NCBI GenBank assembly: GCA_914767715.1
Contig: OU612072.1
Span: 10,848,001-10,912,000, forward strand
DNA length: 64,000 bases
Direction of reading: 5' to 3'
DNA from: Membranipora membranacea
Taxonomy: Eukaryota > Bryozoa > Gymnolaemata > Cheilostomatida > Membraniporidae
The first letter of the stretch is position 1, and each line of letters opens with the position of its first letter. This document shows positions 20,290 through 32,455 of the stretch, piece by piece. Position numbers and translations under genes: made by a program. The notes beneath the pieces were generated by a model. That model was given only the letters and a program-made list of their open reading frames with translations, was not told where the DNA came from and did not search any database.

Positions 20290-22654
20290 ATTATGATTAT
20301 CACAATGTAGTAACAATACTTGTGCAGTGTGAGAAGCCTCGTGCTAGGCGTAACGCTAAACTTTTGATGAGCTTTGAAAATTTTAATAACTGGTAATGCA
20401 GCCGGGCGTGGCATCAAGACTAACACTGGCCGAGACTGAACTGTTACTCACAGGAGGCAGTTTCACCATTACATAAGAACATCTGACTGATCGGCTGAAA
20501 CCATTGATGCATTATAAAGGAGTTCTGAGAGTGGTATGTTAAAAATACAATTGTTTTTGAGTTTTATATTAATAGGTTGTTAAAGGTGGAGGTTTGTGGT
20601 CCCGAGTAGTTGAGGCTTATTGCTTTTTAATAAGAGATAGTGATTTTTATTTTTATCCTGTTCTTGACATGAATACAGGTGTGGCAGCTTATGGTTATGG
20701 TTAATTTTCGATTTTTATCTCTTGCCTCTTTGCATCATAGAAATTTGGCCTCAATCATTTTGATAATTCTACTCGGGCAAGATACCACTCATCAAATCTG
20801 TCAATAAAAAAAAGCTTTCTAAATAGAAGATCAGACTCAGTTTATCATTGACTAAGTTTTTTTAATAATCCTCTGCCTTGAACCCTATGGAATAAATTAA
20901 AGGCTCACAATACTATACAGAGTATTTCAAACTGACTTATAGTACCTGCAAGCAACTTCATGGTCATCATCGATATACATCATACTCATATTTAAATCAT
21001 AACCTCAGCATTTAATCCATTATTATGACTGACACGTTTTGCTTATATTATAGTTACATACAGTCTACTGCACTACTTTTATTGATCACACTCCGTGAAG
21101 CCTTGTCACATTTCAAAACCAAAAACCGTGGTGGGATTTCAAGGCTACACTAAGGTCTTTCAGTCTCAAAATCTGCTACATCAATTACCCTTTAAGACAC
21201 CTCAAGGTCCGGGTGCGTGAAGCTTAGGCTATCGCAGGTAAGGTCAGGACGCATTTCGCCTAAACTTGTCAGATCAGAGATCCCAGTGCTGCACGCATAG
21301 CAGTATTTTCAACAAAATCTGAATTCACCTGCTACAAGGTCTGGCCCTTATTTTTGTTTTGCATCTAAAAGCTGTGAGAGGTTGGTTCGACAACAATTGA
21401 GCTCATATAAACGCAACAAGGTCTAGCCCTAGCATGCGAATGCTCTGATAGTTGCTTGTCTGCAGAAAGTCTTAATTTAGAAGTTACCCTCTCTCCGTCA
21501 CCTTAATTGTGGTGAGTTGACTCTTTCTCGGTTTTCATAGCCTGAATTCCCATCCCTAGCCAGGTGACAGTTAGTTGTTGTACAACCCTTTTGTTATTTC
21601 CTTTACCTCAAAGTGATTATTGTTCCAACTTTGTTTCTAGTTGTACACATGATTAGTAGGCTACCCGAAGCAGATTGGAAGGCTTTTTTCCTTTTAATCT
21701 TGTAACCTCTTCGAGAAGGAGTAAGTTGTGGCCTGTTTCTTTAGATGTTTTGTTTGTATCATTGAGACCACAAAAAGTGTTTAAAATTGTTACATTTAGC
21801 AAAAATTAAACCTTTAAAAATTACATCCGACAATTTTGAGGGAAAATATGTAACAAAGATAAAGAAAAGACAATCAAGGCAATATAAGCTTTACCATAAA
21901 TAGTAAGAAGGGAGTTTGTTATAGCATAGTGACAATAATAATGCTGACCACAATGCGTAGCGCTGTGCGTAACAGCAAGTTTTCTTTGTTTCTCTAAGAT
22001 AAAAGCTTGTGGTAATGTAGCCTGGCTTGTTGGTCAACCCATTACTTGCAGCAGGCCGACTGAGTGGCCCACATAAAACAAGGCATGGTTGAAAGAGGTA
22101 TGTTTTATTTATAGTTCCTTTTCTTATTTCATAGTCATAATGCTTGTGTTTCAGGGAGAACTGACATAGGTCAGAAACTAAAACAATGCATCGTTTATGT
22201 TCGGTTTCAGTTATGCTTTTCCTCTTGTTTATTATAATCATCTGCCATCATGATCCAGGATGTCTCTACACACCAAAGGTCAATTTTTGAGACAGTTTTT
22301 TATTAAAGGAAACTTTCCTTTTTGTTGATTGTTGTTTAGTGTTCATGTTCTGAAACAAAATCAGATCCTGCTGCTGTGTTTCCATATTCTATACAGGATA
22401 TACATTTGTATATCATTATCAACGTTCCTTCAACATCATTATTTCCTACTTGTATCATCAGCACAATGAGACTGCATTCTCTGTGCTGAACTCTTTGGTA
22501 TCTTCAATGCATCTGTAGGTCGATTTGGAATTCCAATGCTAGACTGATCATTCACTTAGATTTCCACTACCTGCACCTTTGCCCGTTATTCCTTTTTGAC
22601 AATTTCTTGCTTCACACTTGGGCATATGTGTCAGCCCTATTTAATTGACCTCCT

Positions 22655-22945
22655 CAAGTGCAGATGGCTTGTGTGAGGTGGTGACCCTCGATCATTGCCT
22701 CCCGTTGCCGGCTACTTTTTTTTTTTCGAAGAGGCAGAGGAGGATCTTTAAACTGTGTGTAAGCACACAGTAAACCTCCTGTATTTAAGGTCCTGATTTC
22801 CAACAGACCTGACTAGAATGAATGGCTCTCAAGTGCAAAATAGGAAATGACAGGCAGCGTTGGGAATCAAACTTAGGCCTCATGACCACAAGTACATATC
22901 ATTAACCCTTACCATTACCGACCACTCCGGCTCCTGACTAATGTT
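22655..22945 (-). mobile_element. tRNA-Ser/Leu-like SINE
   Basis: Read on the minus strand, the element starts at about 22935 with GAGCCGGAGTGGTCGGTAA, an A box of the tRNA-Ser/Leu type. A B box (AGTTTGATTCC, plus 22863-22873) follows about 55 bases later, then a 190-base body. The body contains the imperfect hairpin tgtgtgcttacacaca and ends near an A run (T run on plus at about 22716). It has no coding capacity. The insertion lies inside the degenerate U0 copy. Confidence 0.7.
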
Positions 22946-24142
22946 TGATTTCATGAGCTAGAGATTTATTTGTTCTACACCAGTCTAACTAACTAACTGA
23001 CTAACTGGCCTAATAATATTTTTGATGTGAATGTGAACTGTTGGATGAGACAGTGAATGATGTTCTTCGGTAGAAAGAGTGATTTTGAGTTTGAAAAAGA
23101 TCCCAAGATAGCTGCAGGTGTAAAATGTTTTGGATATATTTGTTGAGGTATTGTGAAGATCGAAATAATGAAACCAAATACAGTGTAAGCTATTTAAAAC
23201 CAACATTGTTAATTCAGACTCCTACGTGTGGTCTCAGCTAAGACAATCATCCGAAAATAGCTCCATATTCAGAGGGCTCATGATTCGAAGTTGTCCATTC
23301 TAATTAACGAAGTAAGAAAGAAACAAAAAGATGAATTATCCCAAATATCTGAAAAACTGCCGGATGTATAAGATTACAGTTTTTTAACTTTTAACTTAAA
23401 TTTACTTGGGCGCAATAAGATTTTAAAGAAAAAAACTAGGCTTGACTCTGACTCAACGGTATTATGTATTATGATGCTAAAGGAGGTTTAAAGCCTCCAT
23501 GTATTTTTGAGTTAAGTGAATGAGAACAAAATAATAGATTTTAAAAAAATTTAAACAAATAAAATGAATAATTTAATAGATGAAAATAAATGACACACTA
23601 TGGCCAATTGTACATTTTATGACAGCCACTTCTGTGTAGAAAACACTATCATGGGGCTGAATGGTGTTTGTAATCAATCAATCATCCCAACGCATCAACT
23701 TAATTTCCTTGTCCCTGTTTGTCAAGCTGGTTTCGTTAGTTTTGTTTTGGTTTTGTTATTTCCCTGATCTGTTGATGAGCACCTTGACAGTTTGATGGCT
23801 ACTCTCCATCTCAAGACCGACTTTTTCTACTTCATCCTGATGGTAGCATAGTTCATTGGTTTATGTGTATTCAACGTTTTGGTAGCTGTGCATTTCAGTT
23901 GAAATCAGGAAATGGAAGTATAGCAGGAAACGGTTAAAGGGAAACTGTTGACCCTAAATCTATGTGTTGTACAGCTACTTACAACTGTGGTGAGTATGCA
24001 TCCGGAACCGATGAACTGATGCATTTTATAAATCACTTTTTTATGATATGCACTATTAAACTTTGATACCATGAACTGATAAATAAATAAATAAATAAGA
24101 AAATATACTGAATAAAGAAGGCGATCTGGTATCTTTCCTCAG

Positions 24143-24460
24143 AGCAGGGATAAATTTAGCCCAGATTCAGTATCAGTAGAAAAGGTCAGCGACAGGTTCC
24201 ACATCTGGGCCAGAATTAACCAGAGCTTCCTGAAAGAAACTGGTATTAAATTTATTTTGTTTTCGTTCAACATAATGGCTTGTTACAGAGAGGAAATAAT
24301 TGTTTTAAATTCACCGATGGTATTACTTTGCACTAGGTTGTCACTGGTAAGATCCAAAGCAGAAGAATAAGCCCCAACGCGCATATCCCTTATCTTTGCT
24401 CATCAGTTCATACTTGTCTCAGCAATGTCTGTATCGCGGTCTCCTGTTTGTCTGGATTAG
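24143..24460 (+). CDS. Intact last exon pair of the array gene family
   Basis: Exon 24143-24346 (68 codons, phase 0) has an acceptor ggtatctttcctcag and a donor ctg|gtaagatcc. A 60-base intron ends at ttatctttgctcatcag, and the next exon, 24407-24460, adds 17 residues and a stop, in frame. The reading includes SVSVEKVSDRFHIWARINQ and ETGIKFILFSFNIMACYREE, then a hydrophobic end FILVSAMSVSRSPVCLD. Related copies at 33960-34120 and 45130-45290 are broken (a frameshift or stop after FNIKAC, and the donor at 45.3 kb changed). The segment at 43240-43330 is a more distant relative (ISQSFLDATCIKLVLFSF). I do not recognise the family. It may be a live gene end or merely the least decayed copy. Upstream exons were not found. 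Confidence 0.45.
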
Positions 24461-24773
24461 ATGACCTTTCAGATGATATCGACACATCATCATACTGAGT
24501 CATCGCATCTTTTGGTAGACATATCATAACTGACTTATAAATACATGTAGACACTTCTTTGCTAAATACAAAATAGCTTGTTTGCCTGCACGATTGAATC
24601 ATAAATGGCAAGAAATCTCGTTGATTTGGAACGAAATCTCTGCGAATGAAAATACATATTTCTTAACCTCACAAACAATAATTTTCAATTTTCAAGTAGA
24701 CCCTAAAATCAACAACACTCTCATTAGTAGTTTAAACCACAAGTTAATTGAGTGAAATATAAATATGTTAATG

Positions 24774-24800
<27 letters not shown>
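24774..24800. repeat. (TA)n microsatellite
   Basis: Uninterrupted TA dinucleotides for about 27 bases immediately before the start of array unit U1. It is likely polymorphic in length. Confidence 0.9.
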
Positions 24801-24804
<4 letters not shown>

Positions 24805-25577
24805 CAAAATCCATAGTAAACAAAAACAGATATTTGTTTTGTTTGTCTATTTATAAAACAATAACAATTTAGGAAGATGACCTTTCCGATGATACCGACA
24901 CATCATCATACTGAGTCATTACATCTTTTTGTAGACATGTCATAACAAGTTTATATGTGGAGGGTAACTGCAATGTTAACCAAACAAAAAACAAGCAAAT
25001 ATTCCTCATGCGCTGATTCATGACAGGATGCCTGTACAGCAAATAAGTGCTAGAAATTAAGGAATTCAGCTCGTAATGAATCAATTCTTCAATTGAAAGG
25101 AGTTGCCTCCATGTTGTAATAGAAAAAAATACCCTACCCAGAAATTTATTGTTTTCCCTATGTCATTTTCTCTGACATCACCAGGATCAAAAGTACGAGC
25201 ACCATCAAATAAGTCCCTACTCTGCAGCCAGACACATGTAAGCAATCAAGGTGAAGAGTAAAATTCTAAAATACAAAGGATGTGTAGCCATACCTGTAAT
25301 GCCCTAAGGAGGGTTAGTAGGAAAATTCTAGTGAAGCCAAGAAACTTGGTTTTGGACCAGTATGAGAACTTTGAGAGTTTTGGAAAGTATTGGATAAGAA
25401 GTTTTTTTTGCAAGATTTTAATAAAATTGTGATGGGTTGTCTTTATCTCCCTTTTTGGTAACAAAAGTTTGCATGGGTGTTGAATTTTGTTGAACATGTC
25501 AATCATAATATTTTAAATGTAAGGGTTCCTTAATAGATTCCATATCAACCCTTAGCTTTTGAGCAATTTTTTTTCAG

Positions 25578-25798
25578 GTCAAATAAAAAACTTGACGAAG
25601 AACATTTGGGACCTTGTTATTGATTTAACCTCTTTATCAAACCATGGTGGGACCACTTCACTCGTGTTCTTGTCAGTTAATTTCTTCCATTTAATAGCGG
25701 AAAACTCACTGATTAGTTTTGTGAGAAAAATAATGATAAAAAAATTACTCATTGAGCAACGGTATATTATACAAGATTGTCCAATTATCATTCCTTGA
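25578..25798 (+). pseudogene. Exon-like frame, array family (U1)
   Basis: A strong acceptor (caattttttttcag) opens a phase-1 frame of 72 codons: LTKNIWDLVIDLTSLSNHGG, then TTSLVFLSVNFFHL and a Lys-rich end. The copies at 46.53 kb (frameshifted after LTSLS) and 55.68 kb (frameshifted after VNFFLL) keep KNIWDL and DLTSLS. A possible donor in the frame (cg|gtatat, 25761) would end it as an exon, but its phase does not fit the next segment at 25803. I report it as a decayed or mis-modelled exon of an unknown gene. Confidence 0.35.
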
Positions 25799-25802
25799 TT
25801 AG

Positions 25803-25951
25803 TTCAGCATCATTTCCTTCGTTGTCATGAATCACTTGATTAGGGTTACTGATTTACCTATAATATCCACTCATCTGACAGTAATCAGCCTACCCGTTTT
25901 TCTGGGAGGTGCTGGCTTCAACAGCCTATTTCTTAGTAATCATGGGAATAG
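25803..25951 (+). pseudogene. Hydrophobic exon-like frame, array family (U1)
   Basis: This segment is open between an acceptor-like tccttgattag and the donor aatag|gtaaca. The product is hydrophobic (FSIISFVVMNHLIRVTDLP, then VISLPVFLGGAGFNS). The same frame is open in U3 (46749-46899) and U4 (55903-56053) and in a diverged U2 copy (41200-41316). It is therefore the segment kept open in most units, although differences between copies include amino-acid changes. It may be a membrane or signal-anchor exon. Confidence 0.35.
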
Positions 25952-26999
25952 GTAACATTACAATCGATATTATTTTTCATCAATCTGTCGCAGACCGCAT
26001 GTGTCATTCAAAAGTTGTCATCAATCAGTTATATCAATCCGTTTTCCTGTTTTGATTATGCCTTTCTGTCTAAAAACATTTCAATATCAAAGAATGGACA
26101 CCAATATTACACTCCAAACCCCTTCCCACTTCCCTCCTCCCTGTGATTGACTTTTTGGGAAAAGACACTTGAATAAATATGTTTCATAAGAGTCCATGTC
26201 TTGCCTTGTAGGCGAAGAAATTATTTGACACAAACCTATTGGATAGAGATAACCTGTGTCCACATAATATGCCTGGTACTTGAGTCTTAAAAATCAACCT
26301 TGAAATCACAGCAGAATGAAAACCATATTTGTGTACTCAACTCAACCATTTAGGTTATATACAAGCGAGAGATATAAATTTTTAAATACTGTCACATATT
26401 TTCATTTCTATATCTGGTTAATATTTGTCATTAAGAGTTCTTTCTTTAAAACTAAGTAATTAAGGGCTTTAGGGTTTCAGATAAATTGTTTAAAAAATTG
26501 AGCAAAATGTTTCATCACTTTCTACAAGACTAAAATATATACATAATATATTGATATAGTTTCACATCATACAATGATCATACTGTTTAATATTATTTCA
26601 ATGATGTTTACAATAGTAGCAAAAATCTATAAAACCTTAAGCAATTCATCCATCCCAGAAAACTGAGGGCAAGAATTTAACAATGAGCTTGTCATAGTGT
26701 AGTAACAATTATGTATGCAGAGTATAGCTCTAGGCGTAACATAAAAATTGTGTTGATTCTAAGATTAAAGCTCCTGGCATTCTAAATGGCTTAATGGTCG
26801 TCTAACTGATCTGACTGAGTTTCCTAGAATATTTACAAGAGAGTTTTTGGCTCGATCAAGAGCTGTTTTGAGACCCTGTGACAGATATTTCTTGATAATA
26901 ATATTCTTTACAAATACCATTAGTGCTGTGCCTTACTCAAATCCAATTTGAATATGTTAGACCTAACAAACAAACTAAATCGTTAAAAGAGCTTAATCT

Positions 27000-27233
27000 G
27001 TGGATGACTTTCTGTTACCTGGATGTTGCATTGAGCTCTGTAGTAATTTGTCACTCTTACTCAAAGTCGATAGGAATGGTTTTTCTTTCCTTGCTTGTAA
27101 CTCTACCAAAAAGGAGTTCGCAGTTTCGGTCTACTTAGATGGTTTTTTTTGTATCCCGATCAAAGAACTGCATTTTGCGCTCACCAGGTCAAAATCACAA
27201 AATAAATCAGTACAGTTTCTGTTACATAAATAG
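27000..27233 (+). pseudogene. Cys-rich exon-like frame, array family (U1)
   Basis: An open frame of 77 codons includes DDFLLPGCCIELCSNLSLLL and SVYLDGFFCIPIKELHFAL. The U4 copy (57825-58100) is open for longer. In U2 and U3 a one-base change near 35556 and 48337 shifts the frame in the middle. In U1 the sequence upstream of 27000, which is open in U4, contains stops. Confidence 0.3.
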
Positions 27234-27588
27234 TGACAAATTTGCTTAAAAATCGTAAGATCATATTAAAATCAAAAACAATGAATGGAATACTATGGCC
27301 GATAAAAAGACAAATAATTACCATTTTCTTTAAATTTGCAAAGTATTGACAGCCAGTTCACATTTATTATTGCCATCCACGCGTGAAGGCCTTTCGTTTC
27401 TGTAAAGCAATGACCATCCTGTTGCAAATAAGTTTGTGTGGATGGTTGTTTCACGGCACAGCGGTCAGTTGGACATGTTTTTGTGTTTTGTTCAAGGAAA
27501 TCTTTGGTTTGTGTTGCTCCTAAATAAAATTTGGAATAAGCGTGAAAAGACCCCATGTGCTTGCAGCCTTGATGGTGTCCCAGCTAGT

Positions 27589-27806
27589 CTAAGTGCAAGG
27601 CCAAATTGCCAGAGGTAGATTCAGTTTGTCAAAATCTGAATTCTGTTCCGTTATGTTGTGCCGGAGAGTATGAAGGAAAATGCTCACCTATTCTGTTAAC
27701 CTGTGTGCAGCTCGACCATCTGACCCTCTGTAGAGCATTTCTGTCAAAAAAGTTAAATTTGTTGTCCATAGAAGTTGACAATTGCCCTTTCAAAATTGTT
27801 TTCTGA
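27589..27806 (+). pseudogene. Cys-rich exon-like segment, type a (U1)
   Basis: The frame LPEVDSVCQNLNSVPLCCAG continues through EYEGKCSPILLTC with seven cysteines in about 55 residues, suggesting a small disulphide-bonded domain. Type-a relatives lie at 36.5, 49.3 and 58.9 kb. A second type (b) lies at 30.15, 39.05, 51.85 and 62.25 kb in the same frame (VCQYSYSVPICCAGEYEGNL). Each unit therefore holds two related copies about 2.5 kb apart, pointing to an internal duplication older than the array. The type-a copies in U2-U4 have lost the frame upstream of the cysteines. Confidence 0.35.
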
Positions 27807-29454
27807 ATTTTAGCATTAAAACCGAAATATCAAAAAGATTTCTGAAATGATGCTTAATATTTTTCATTTGACTTTCTTTGAAGCAATGTCAGTCAAATAT
27901 CTCACAATATTTGTTGTACATATTAACTGCCATTGTAAAACTGCTTAGAGGCCAAATACGATCTTCAACAAATTCATTAATGAACTAGTAATAAATAAAT
28001 TGCATTATTTAATAATAATAATTTTCAAAGATAAATTGCATGCCAGGGCTATAATGTTTACTATTTTCATTGCATCCTCCAAAAATCTCTCATATATTTT
28101 TATATGTGATATGTGATATATGAATGTGCATACTTTACATACATGAGCAAGTGAGACCTGTTTGATAGCAATCCTATTGGCTTCCTTTCTCGCATAGTTG
28201 GGCTTCAACTATGGGCAACTCTCCATATGATTTCGAACTAGCTGGGCCTTGCACCCTGGTAGTATGGCTGCATCAAGGTGCTCCAGGTGTTATTTTACTC
28301 TCGAAAGGCTGTAAATCAGTTGATTTCCCTACACAATCAGTATGACTAACTAACTAGTTTTTAATTCATTGCACAGACTGTTACCCGTCGAACCAGTGCC
28401 TCAGTTTTGTTCTGAAACTACAGAATAAGCCAACATATTTCAGATCCGCTTTGAAGCTTCATCTTCCAGCAACACCACGTCATCATCTCTAAGACTTCTT
28501 TTTTCTTCCAGGCGTTGCCGTGACAACAGTTGTAATTGCTCAGCTTACGCTCTTATCTGATTGGGCTGACCAGTTTTGTCTTAGTAATCAATAGATTGTT
28601 AAACCCAAAATCAGTATACATTAAATAGTAAACAAGCACAAAATCATAAAATAGTATGGCTATGAAATAAAGAGAAGCTGCATTTTACATGTACATAACC
28701 CAGCGATCTACCGTGACATATTTAGTCAAGCACCAAACAAAGAAAATGAATACATAAAACATAGAAGCTCAAAACAAAGGAGACATAACATCAATCATAG
28801 GCAGTTGCTCCATAATTGCTGTATTTACCAAAGGAAAGACTTTTCAATAAATAACAGACAGTTTGTCAAGACCAAAGATATGATGCGTCTCCTCAACATA
28901 CCTTTGATCTGGTAAAGAAATTCTGGGGAACAAATAAATTGTTTGGTTTTCCTCCTGGTAATCAAGAAACAAACTCGATGCAGACGTTGTGACAGAAGAG
29001 AACAATTTCTTAAATCAAAAACTACTGTCATCGAGTGTGCAAAGGCACTGTTGATCTTATAAGAACAGTAGGGTTCAATAAATGGTTTCAAGGGCATAAT
29101 ACAGTAATTGTTTCACCAAACTATAAATTCCTTCATCTATTATAATTCATCATATTAGAAGGTTCAAAATTATGCCGGTGCAATATGACACTTTAACTCA
29201 ATATAGGTGCAGGGACAAATCACAATTTGTAGTGAGAGGCATGGAGTCAGAAGTTGAAGAGAAGGTAGAAAGAGATGTTTATGAAACTGAGGAATAGGAG
29301 TATTGTTTTCTGCATAAGCATAACACGATGCAATATTTCCGGATTGCACTGATATCTGTTAAAAGTTGTTCAATATTGTCATACAAACTAAAAAAAAACA
29401 TTATATAGATATAACACATCAAAGAATAGTTACCCACCAGATAATAAGTGCTAA

Positions 29455-29931
29455 TTAATAATTATAATACACATACTGTGTTTGAGCATTAAAATTTGAT
29501 GATATGAATAACAATACCACAAACGCAAATGCAAAATCATAAATCCGAGGCACATGCTCTACAGTTACTGTTTTTGTTTCACTAGAACTTCTGATGGGAG
29601 TTTTAGCTTCAGGTATAAGGATACTCATTAATTGCAGCCGTATGCTTCTTTTGAAAGTTGTATTCAAAAAATAATCAGAAAATGATATTTCAAATGATTT
29701 TAATCTTAGAGCATAATCTGCATATCGAAACATCCTCAAAATTGTTGGTAACCCTGTTTTTTTATAATCCGGCGAACATGAAACACATCTTTGCAAAATA
29801 CAAAAGAGTTTGTTTGAGTCGACGATTGAATCATAGAAGGCTATAAATTTGATTGATTGGGAATGAAATCTCTGCGAATGAAGATACATATTTCTCCAGC
29901 TCACAAACACTCTCAATTTGCATAGTTCCAC
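29455..29931 (-). CDS. 158-aa open frame with C-terminal hydrophobic helix (U1)
   Basis: The minus-strand frame is open from 29931 to the stop at 29455. It has cysteines in ILQRCVSCSPDYKK, a stretch SETKTVTVEHVPRIYD and a hydrophobic segment FAFAFVVLLFISS close to the end, as in a membrane-anchored extracellular protein. In U3 and U4 (51.3 and 61.7 kb) one extra base just before the helix shifts the frame to a stop. In U2 (38.5 kb) about 80 bases are missing there. Only U1 is open throughout. Differences between copies are not concentrated in third positions, so it may be an accident of sequence. No family is recognised. Confidence 0.3.
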   Translation of the reverse strand: MELCKLRVFVSWRNMYLHSQRFHSQSIKFIAFYDSIVDSNKLFCILQRCVSCSPDYKKTGLPTILRMFRYADYALRLKSFEISFSDYFLNTTFKRSIRLQLMSILIPEAKTPIRSSSETKTVTVEHVPRIYDFAFAFVVLLFISSNFNAQTQYVYYNY

Positions 29932-30135
29932 TCAGTTTTTCAAGTAGACATTGCATTCATTAGTTGTTTGAAGCACAATTTGACAGAGTACAATTAAAAT
30001 ATGTAAGTGCATATATTGTTGATTGATGGTAAACAAAAAGAGATGTTTTCATGTTTGTCTTTATTTTACAGAATAATAAAAATTTAGGAAGGAATAAACT
30101 TGAGACTAAGAGTGAATAGGCCCCATGTGCATGCA

Positions 30136-30312
30136 GCTTTGACGATATCCCAGATATCTAGGTGCAAGGCCAAATTGCCAGAGGTTGTCTCAGTTTGTCA
30201 ATATTCGTATTCTGTCCCAATATGCTGTGCTGGAGAGTATGAAGGAAACCTGTCATCTATTCTGTTATCCTGTATGCCGTTAAACCATCTAGCCCTATGT
30301 AAAGCATTTCTG
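30136..30312 (+). pseudogene. Cys-rich exon-like segment, type b (U1)
   Basis: After an acceptor-like gcatgcag the frame LTISQISRCKAKLPEV continues through VCQYSYSVPICCAG and ends at a stop that overlaps a possible donor (ttct|gtaaac). The same segment is open at 39032-39211, 51840-52019 and 62230-62409. It is the type-b partner of the segment at 27.6 kb. The next plus-strand acceptor (tttctgtatttcag, 30400) opens another conserved frame (RYQVIKKLIDTMNN), also present in the type-a neighbourhood as KYQ-SEMM-NIFHLTF, so the pair was duplicated together. Confidence 0.3.
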
Positions 30313-31789
30313 TAAACAAAAAGCTAAATATATTGTCCATAGAAGTTCACAATTGAACATTGCCTACCATGTTGCATACTGCATGTTTTCTGTATTTCAG
30401 CCTAGATACCAAGTTATCAAAAAGTTGATTGACACAATGAATAATATTTTTTGTTTGGCTATCTTGAAACCAATGTCAGATAAATATCTTACCAGTTCCT
30501 TTGTACATGATATCCTCATTCATGCTTCAGGTGTAATTGGCTTATTTTTTGAGTGTTGAGATGAACTGTTTGCACACTCTTAGAAGTTCACCGTCATTAT
30601 TTTGTGTAAAATATTATATTGATTTTTAACTTTTATGTTTGAATAATGTCTGAATCTGATCCATATCAGTTGCAAATATGGCCTTTGAAAAGGCTCAAAA
30701 ATCCATGTTGGCACGCTTTCTTTGACGCCATATCTCAAACTTTCACCTGTCGAACCAGGCTATCGGTGCCCGGGTTTTGCTCATTAACTACATAATAACC
30801 CTTTAATTTAAGAAACAGTTCAAAGCTTTCCTTTCAGCAACACTACATCATCATATTTGAGATTTCTCGTGATATTGTTGTTCGAAAAGAGAGTTATAAT
30901 CGCTCAGCATATTATATCCTCCGATAGATCTGGCTGGTTTTGTGTTAGCACTCAATTAGCTGTTCAATATAAAATCAACACACATTTAACTGTAAATAAG
31001 CACAAATTAAAAAAATACATAAAGTACATGTACATAAAACAACAACCTACCATGATATACAAATTCAGTTAGGCACCAAACAGAGAATATAAATTCTGAA
31101 GATAAACCAATAAACATACCAGGTTTGAACATTTTAACCGCAGAAGAAATTCAGAGCATTCTGATCATTTTCTTGACATACTAGAAAAAGGAATATTGAA
31201 ATGCGAAGGTGACATTACAATGACAATGATTTAATTTGGTACAGGTTTGCGTGCTGTCATCTGTGTCGCAGTCCCCTGTTTGTCCAGATTAGATGACCTT
31301 TCCGATGATACCGACACATCATCATACTGAGTCATTGCATCTTTTTGTAGCATGTCATAACAAATTTATATGAGGAGGATTACTGCAATGTTAACCACAC
31401 AAAAAAACAAGCAAGTATTCCTCATGCACTGATTCATGACAGGATGATGTACAGCAAATTAGTGCTAGAACTTAAGGAATTCAGCTCGTAATGAATCAAA
31501 TCTTGAATTGAAAGGAGTTGCCTCCACGTTGTAATAAAAAGAATACCCTATTCACTATCCAGAAATGTATTGTTTTCCCTATGTAATTTTCTCTGACATC
31601 ATCAGGATCAAAAGTAGTTGCACCACCAAATAAGTCCAAATTCTGCAGCCAGAAACCTGTAAGAAATCAAGGAGATGAGCAATATGCTGAAACATGGAAG
31701 ATGGATAGCCCAACCTGTAATTCCTTAAAGAGGATTAGTAGTAACTTTATAGTCTTGCAAACAAGTACAGATACTGTCTAAGGTTGCAG

Positions 31790-32455
31790 TGTTTTGACCA
31801 GCATGATGAAAAGTGTTGTGGGAACTATCAAGCTTTAGGGCACACCTGTCGCGCTGATGAACCTCGATATCATCATTGGCTTTATTTCTTTATGGTCCTC
31901 TGATCCATTCATGTGGACATAGAGTTCCATTCCACATGGTTTGATGAGCTTCAGTTTTTCACCAATGATACAGGGGATCATATGTATCATCTGGCAGCTG
32001 ATATGGTTAGTTTTGCAGGAGTTTGCGATATAAATAGCTGCAATGCCGAGCTCATGCGGGAATTTCTATTTTGTGGTACCCAGAAGTAAGACCAAAATTA
32101 GCCAGAGCTTTCTGGATGCAACCTGTATTAAGTTGGTTTTGTTTTCATTTGACAGAAATGAGACAAAGAAGTTTGCATCCACCTCAGTGAGGAACTCACT
32201 AGATTGAATTGAATGCTATAAAAAATTGTGTTGTCAATCTACAATCATATTTATGAATGTTTTTCATGCAGTGACAGACCAAAAAACTTGCAAAAAAAAT
32301 TGAAGAGCAGAGAGACAAAGATAAAAACACTAATAATAAACTAAACAAGATTGAAAATGCTTTAATAGTAGCTGTTTAAAATGAGTAAGTTTTTTCCTGA
32401 GCGTATTCGTATTGGTAATGAATTTAAAGTTGTTGTGAGTTTTCGTCTTAATTGA
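31790..32455 (+). pseudogene. Array-family pseudogene exon (U1 copy)
   Basis: After an acceptor (taaggttgcag) the plus frame runs 100 codons with one internal stop (31901-31903). It starts CFDQHDEKCCGNYQALGHTC, then HVDIEFHSTWFDELQFFTND, then HLAADMVSFAGVCDINSCNA and ELMREFLFCG, to TAA 32087. A one-base shift there continues in TSKTKISQSFLDATC to another stop near 32200. At the first stop the U2 copy has a tryptophan codon, so the ancestral exon was open. The U1 and U3 copies share the TGA. The Cys spacing suggests an extracellular or secreted domain, not recognised. The opposite strand is not open. Confidence 0.5.

Larger units (their letters stand above)
20290..24860 (+). repeat. Array unit U0: degenerate copies of the tandem unit
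   Basis: Several blocks are diverged relatives of the units to the right. 20310-20540 and 21890-22240 both match the block at 34440-34720 (shared landmarks: tagtaacaat, aggcgtaac, then the accatagcat/cagcaaaacc region). 22480-22600 matches 34790-34870. 23600-23720 matches 42540-42660. 24050-24350 matches 33880-34140 and 45040-45330. The order is broadly kept, but the copies are broken up and diverged, and a SINE interrupts them. This is the oldest visible layer of the array. Confidence 0.55.

Noticed and set aside
21891-22241. 116-codon minus-strand frame
   Set aside because: It lies in a block repeated at 34.5 and 47.3 kb, where the frame and sequence differ freely. I treat it as repeat sequence.
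25084-25260. Possible exon ending at a shared gtaagcaatcaagg donor (frame MSFSLTSPGSKV onward), copies at 31.6, 41.1, 46.1, 53.3 and 55.3 kb
   Set aside because: Phase 0 does not fit the next acceptor, and the minus strand is equally open (LFDGA, TFDPDD). The strand and its reality could not be decided.
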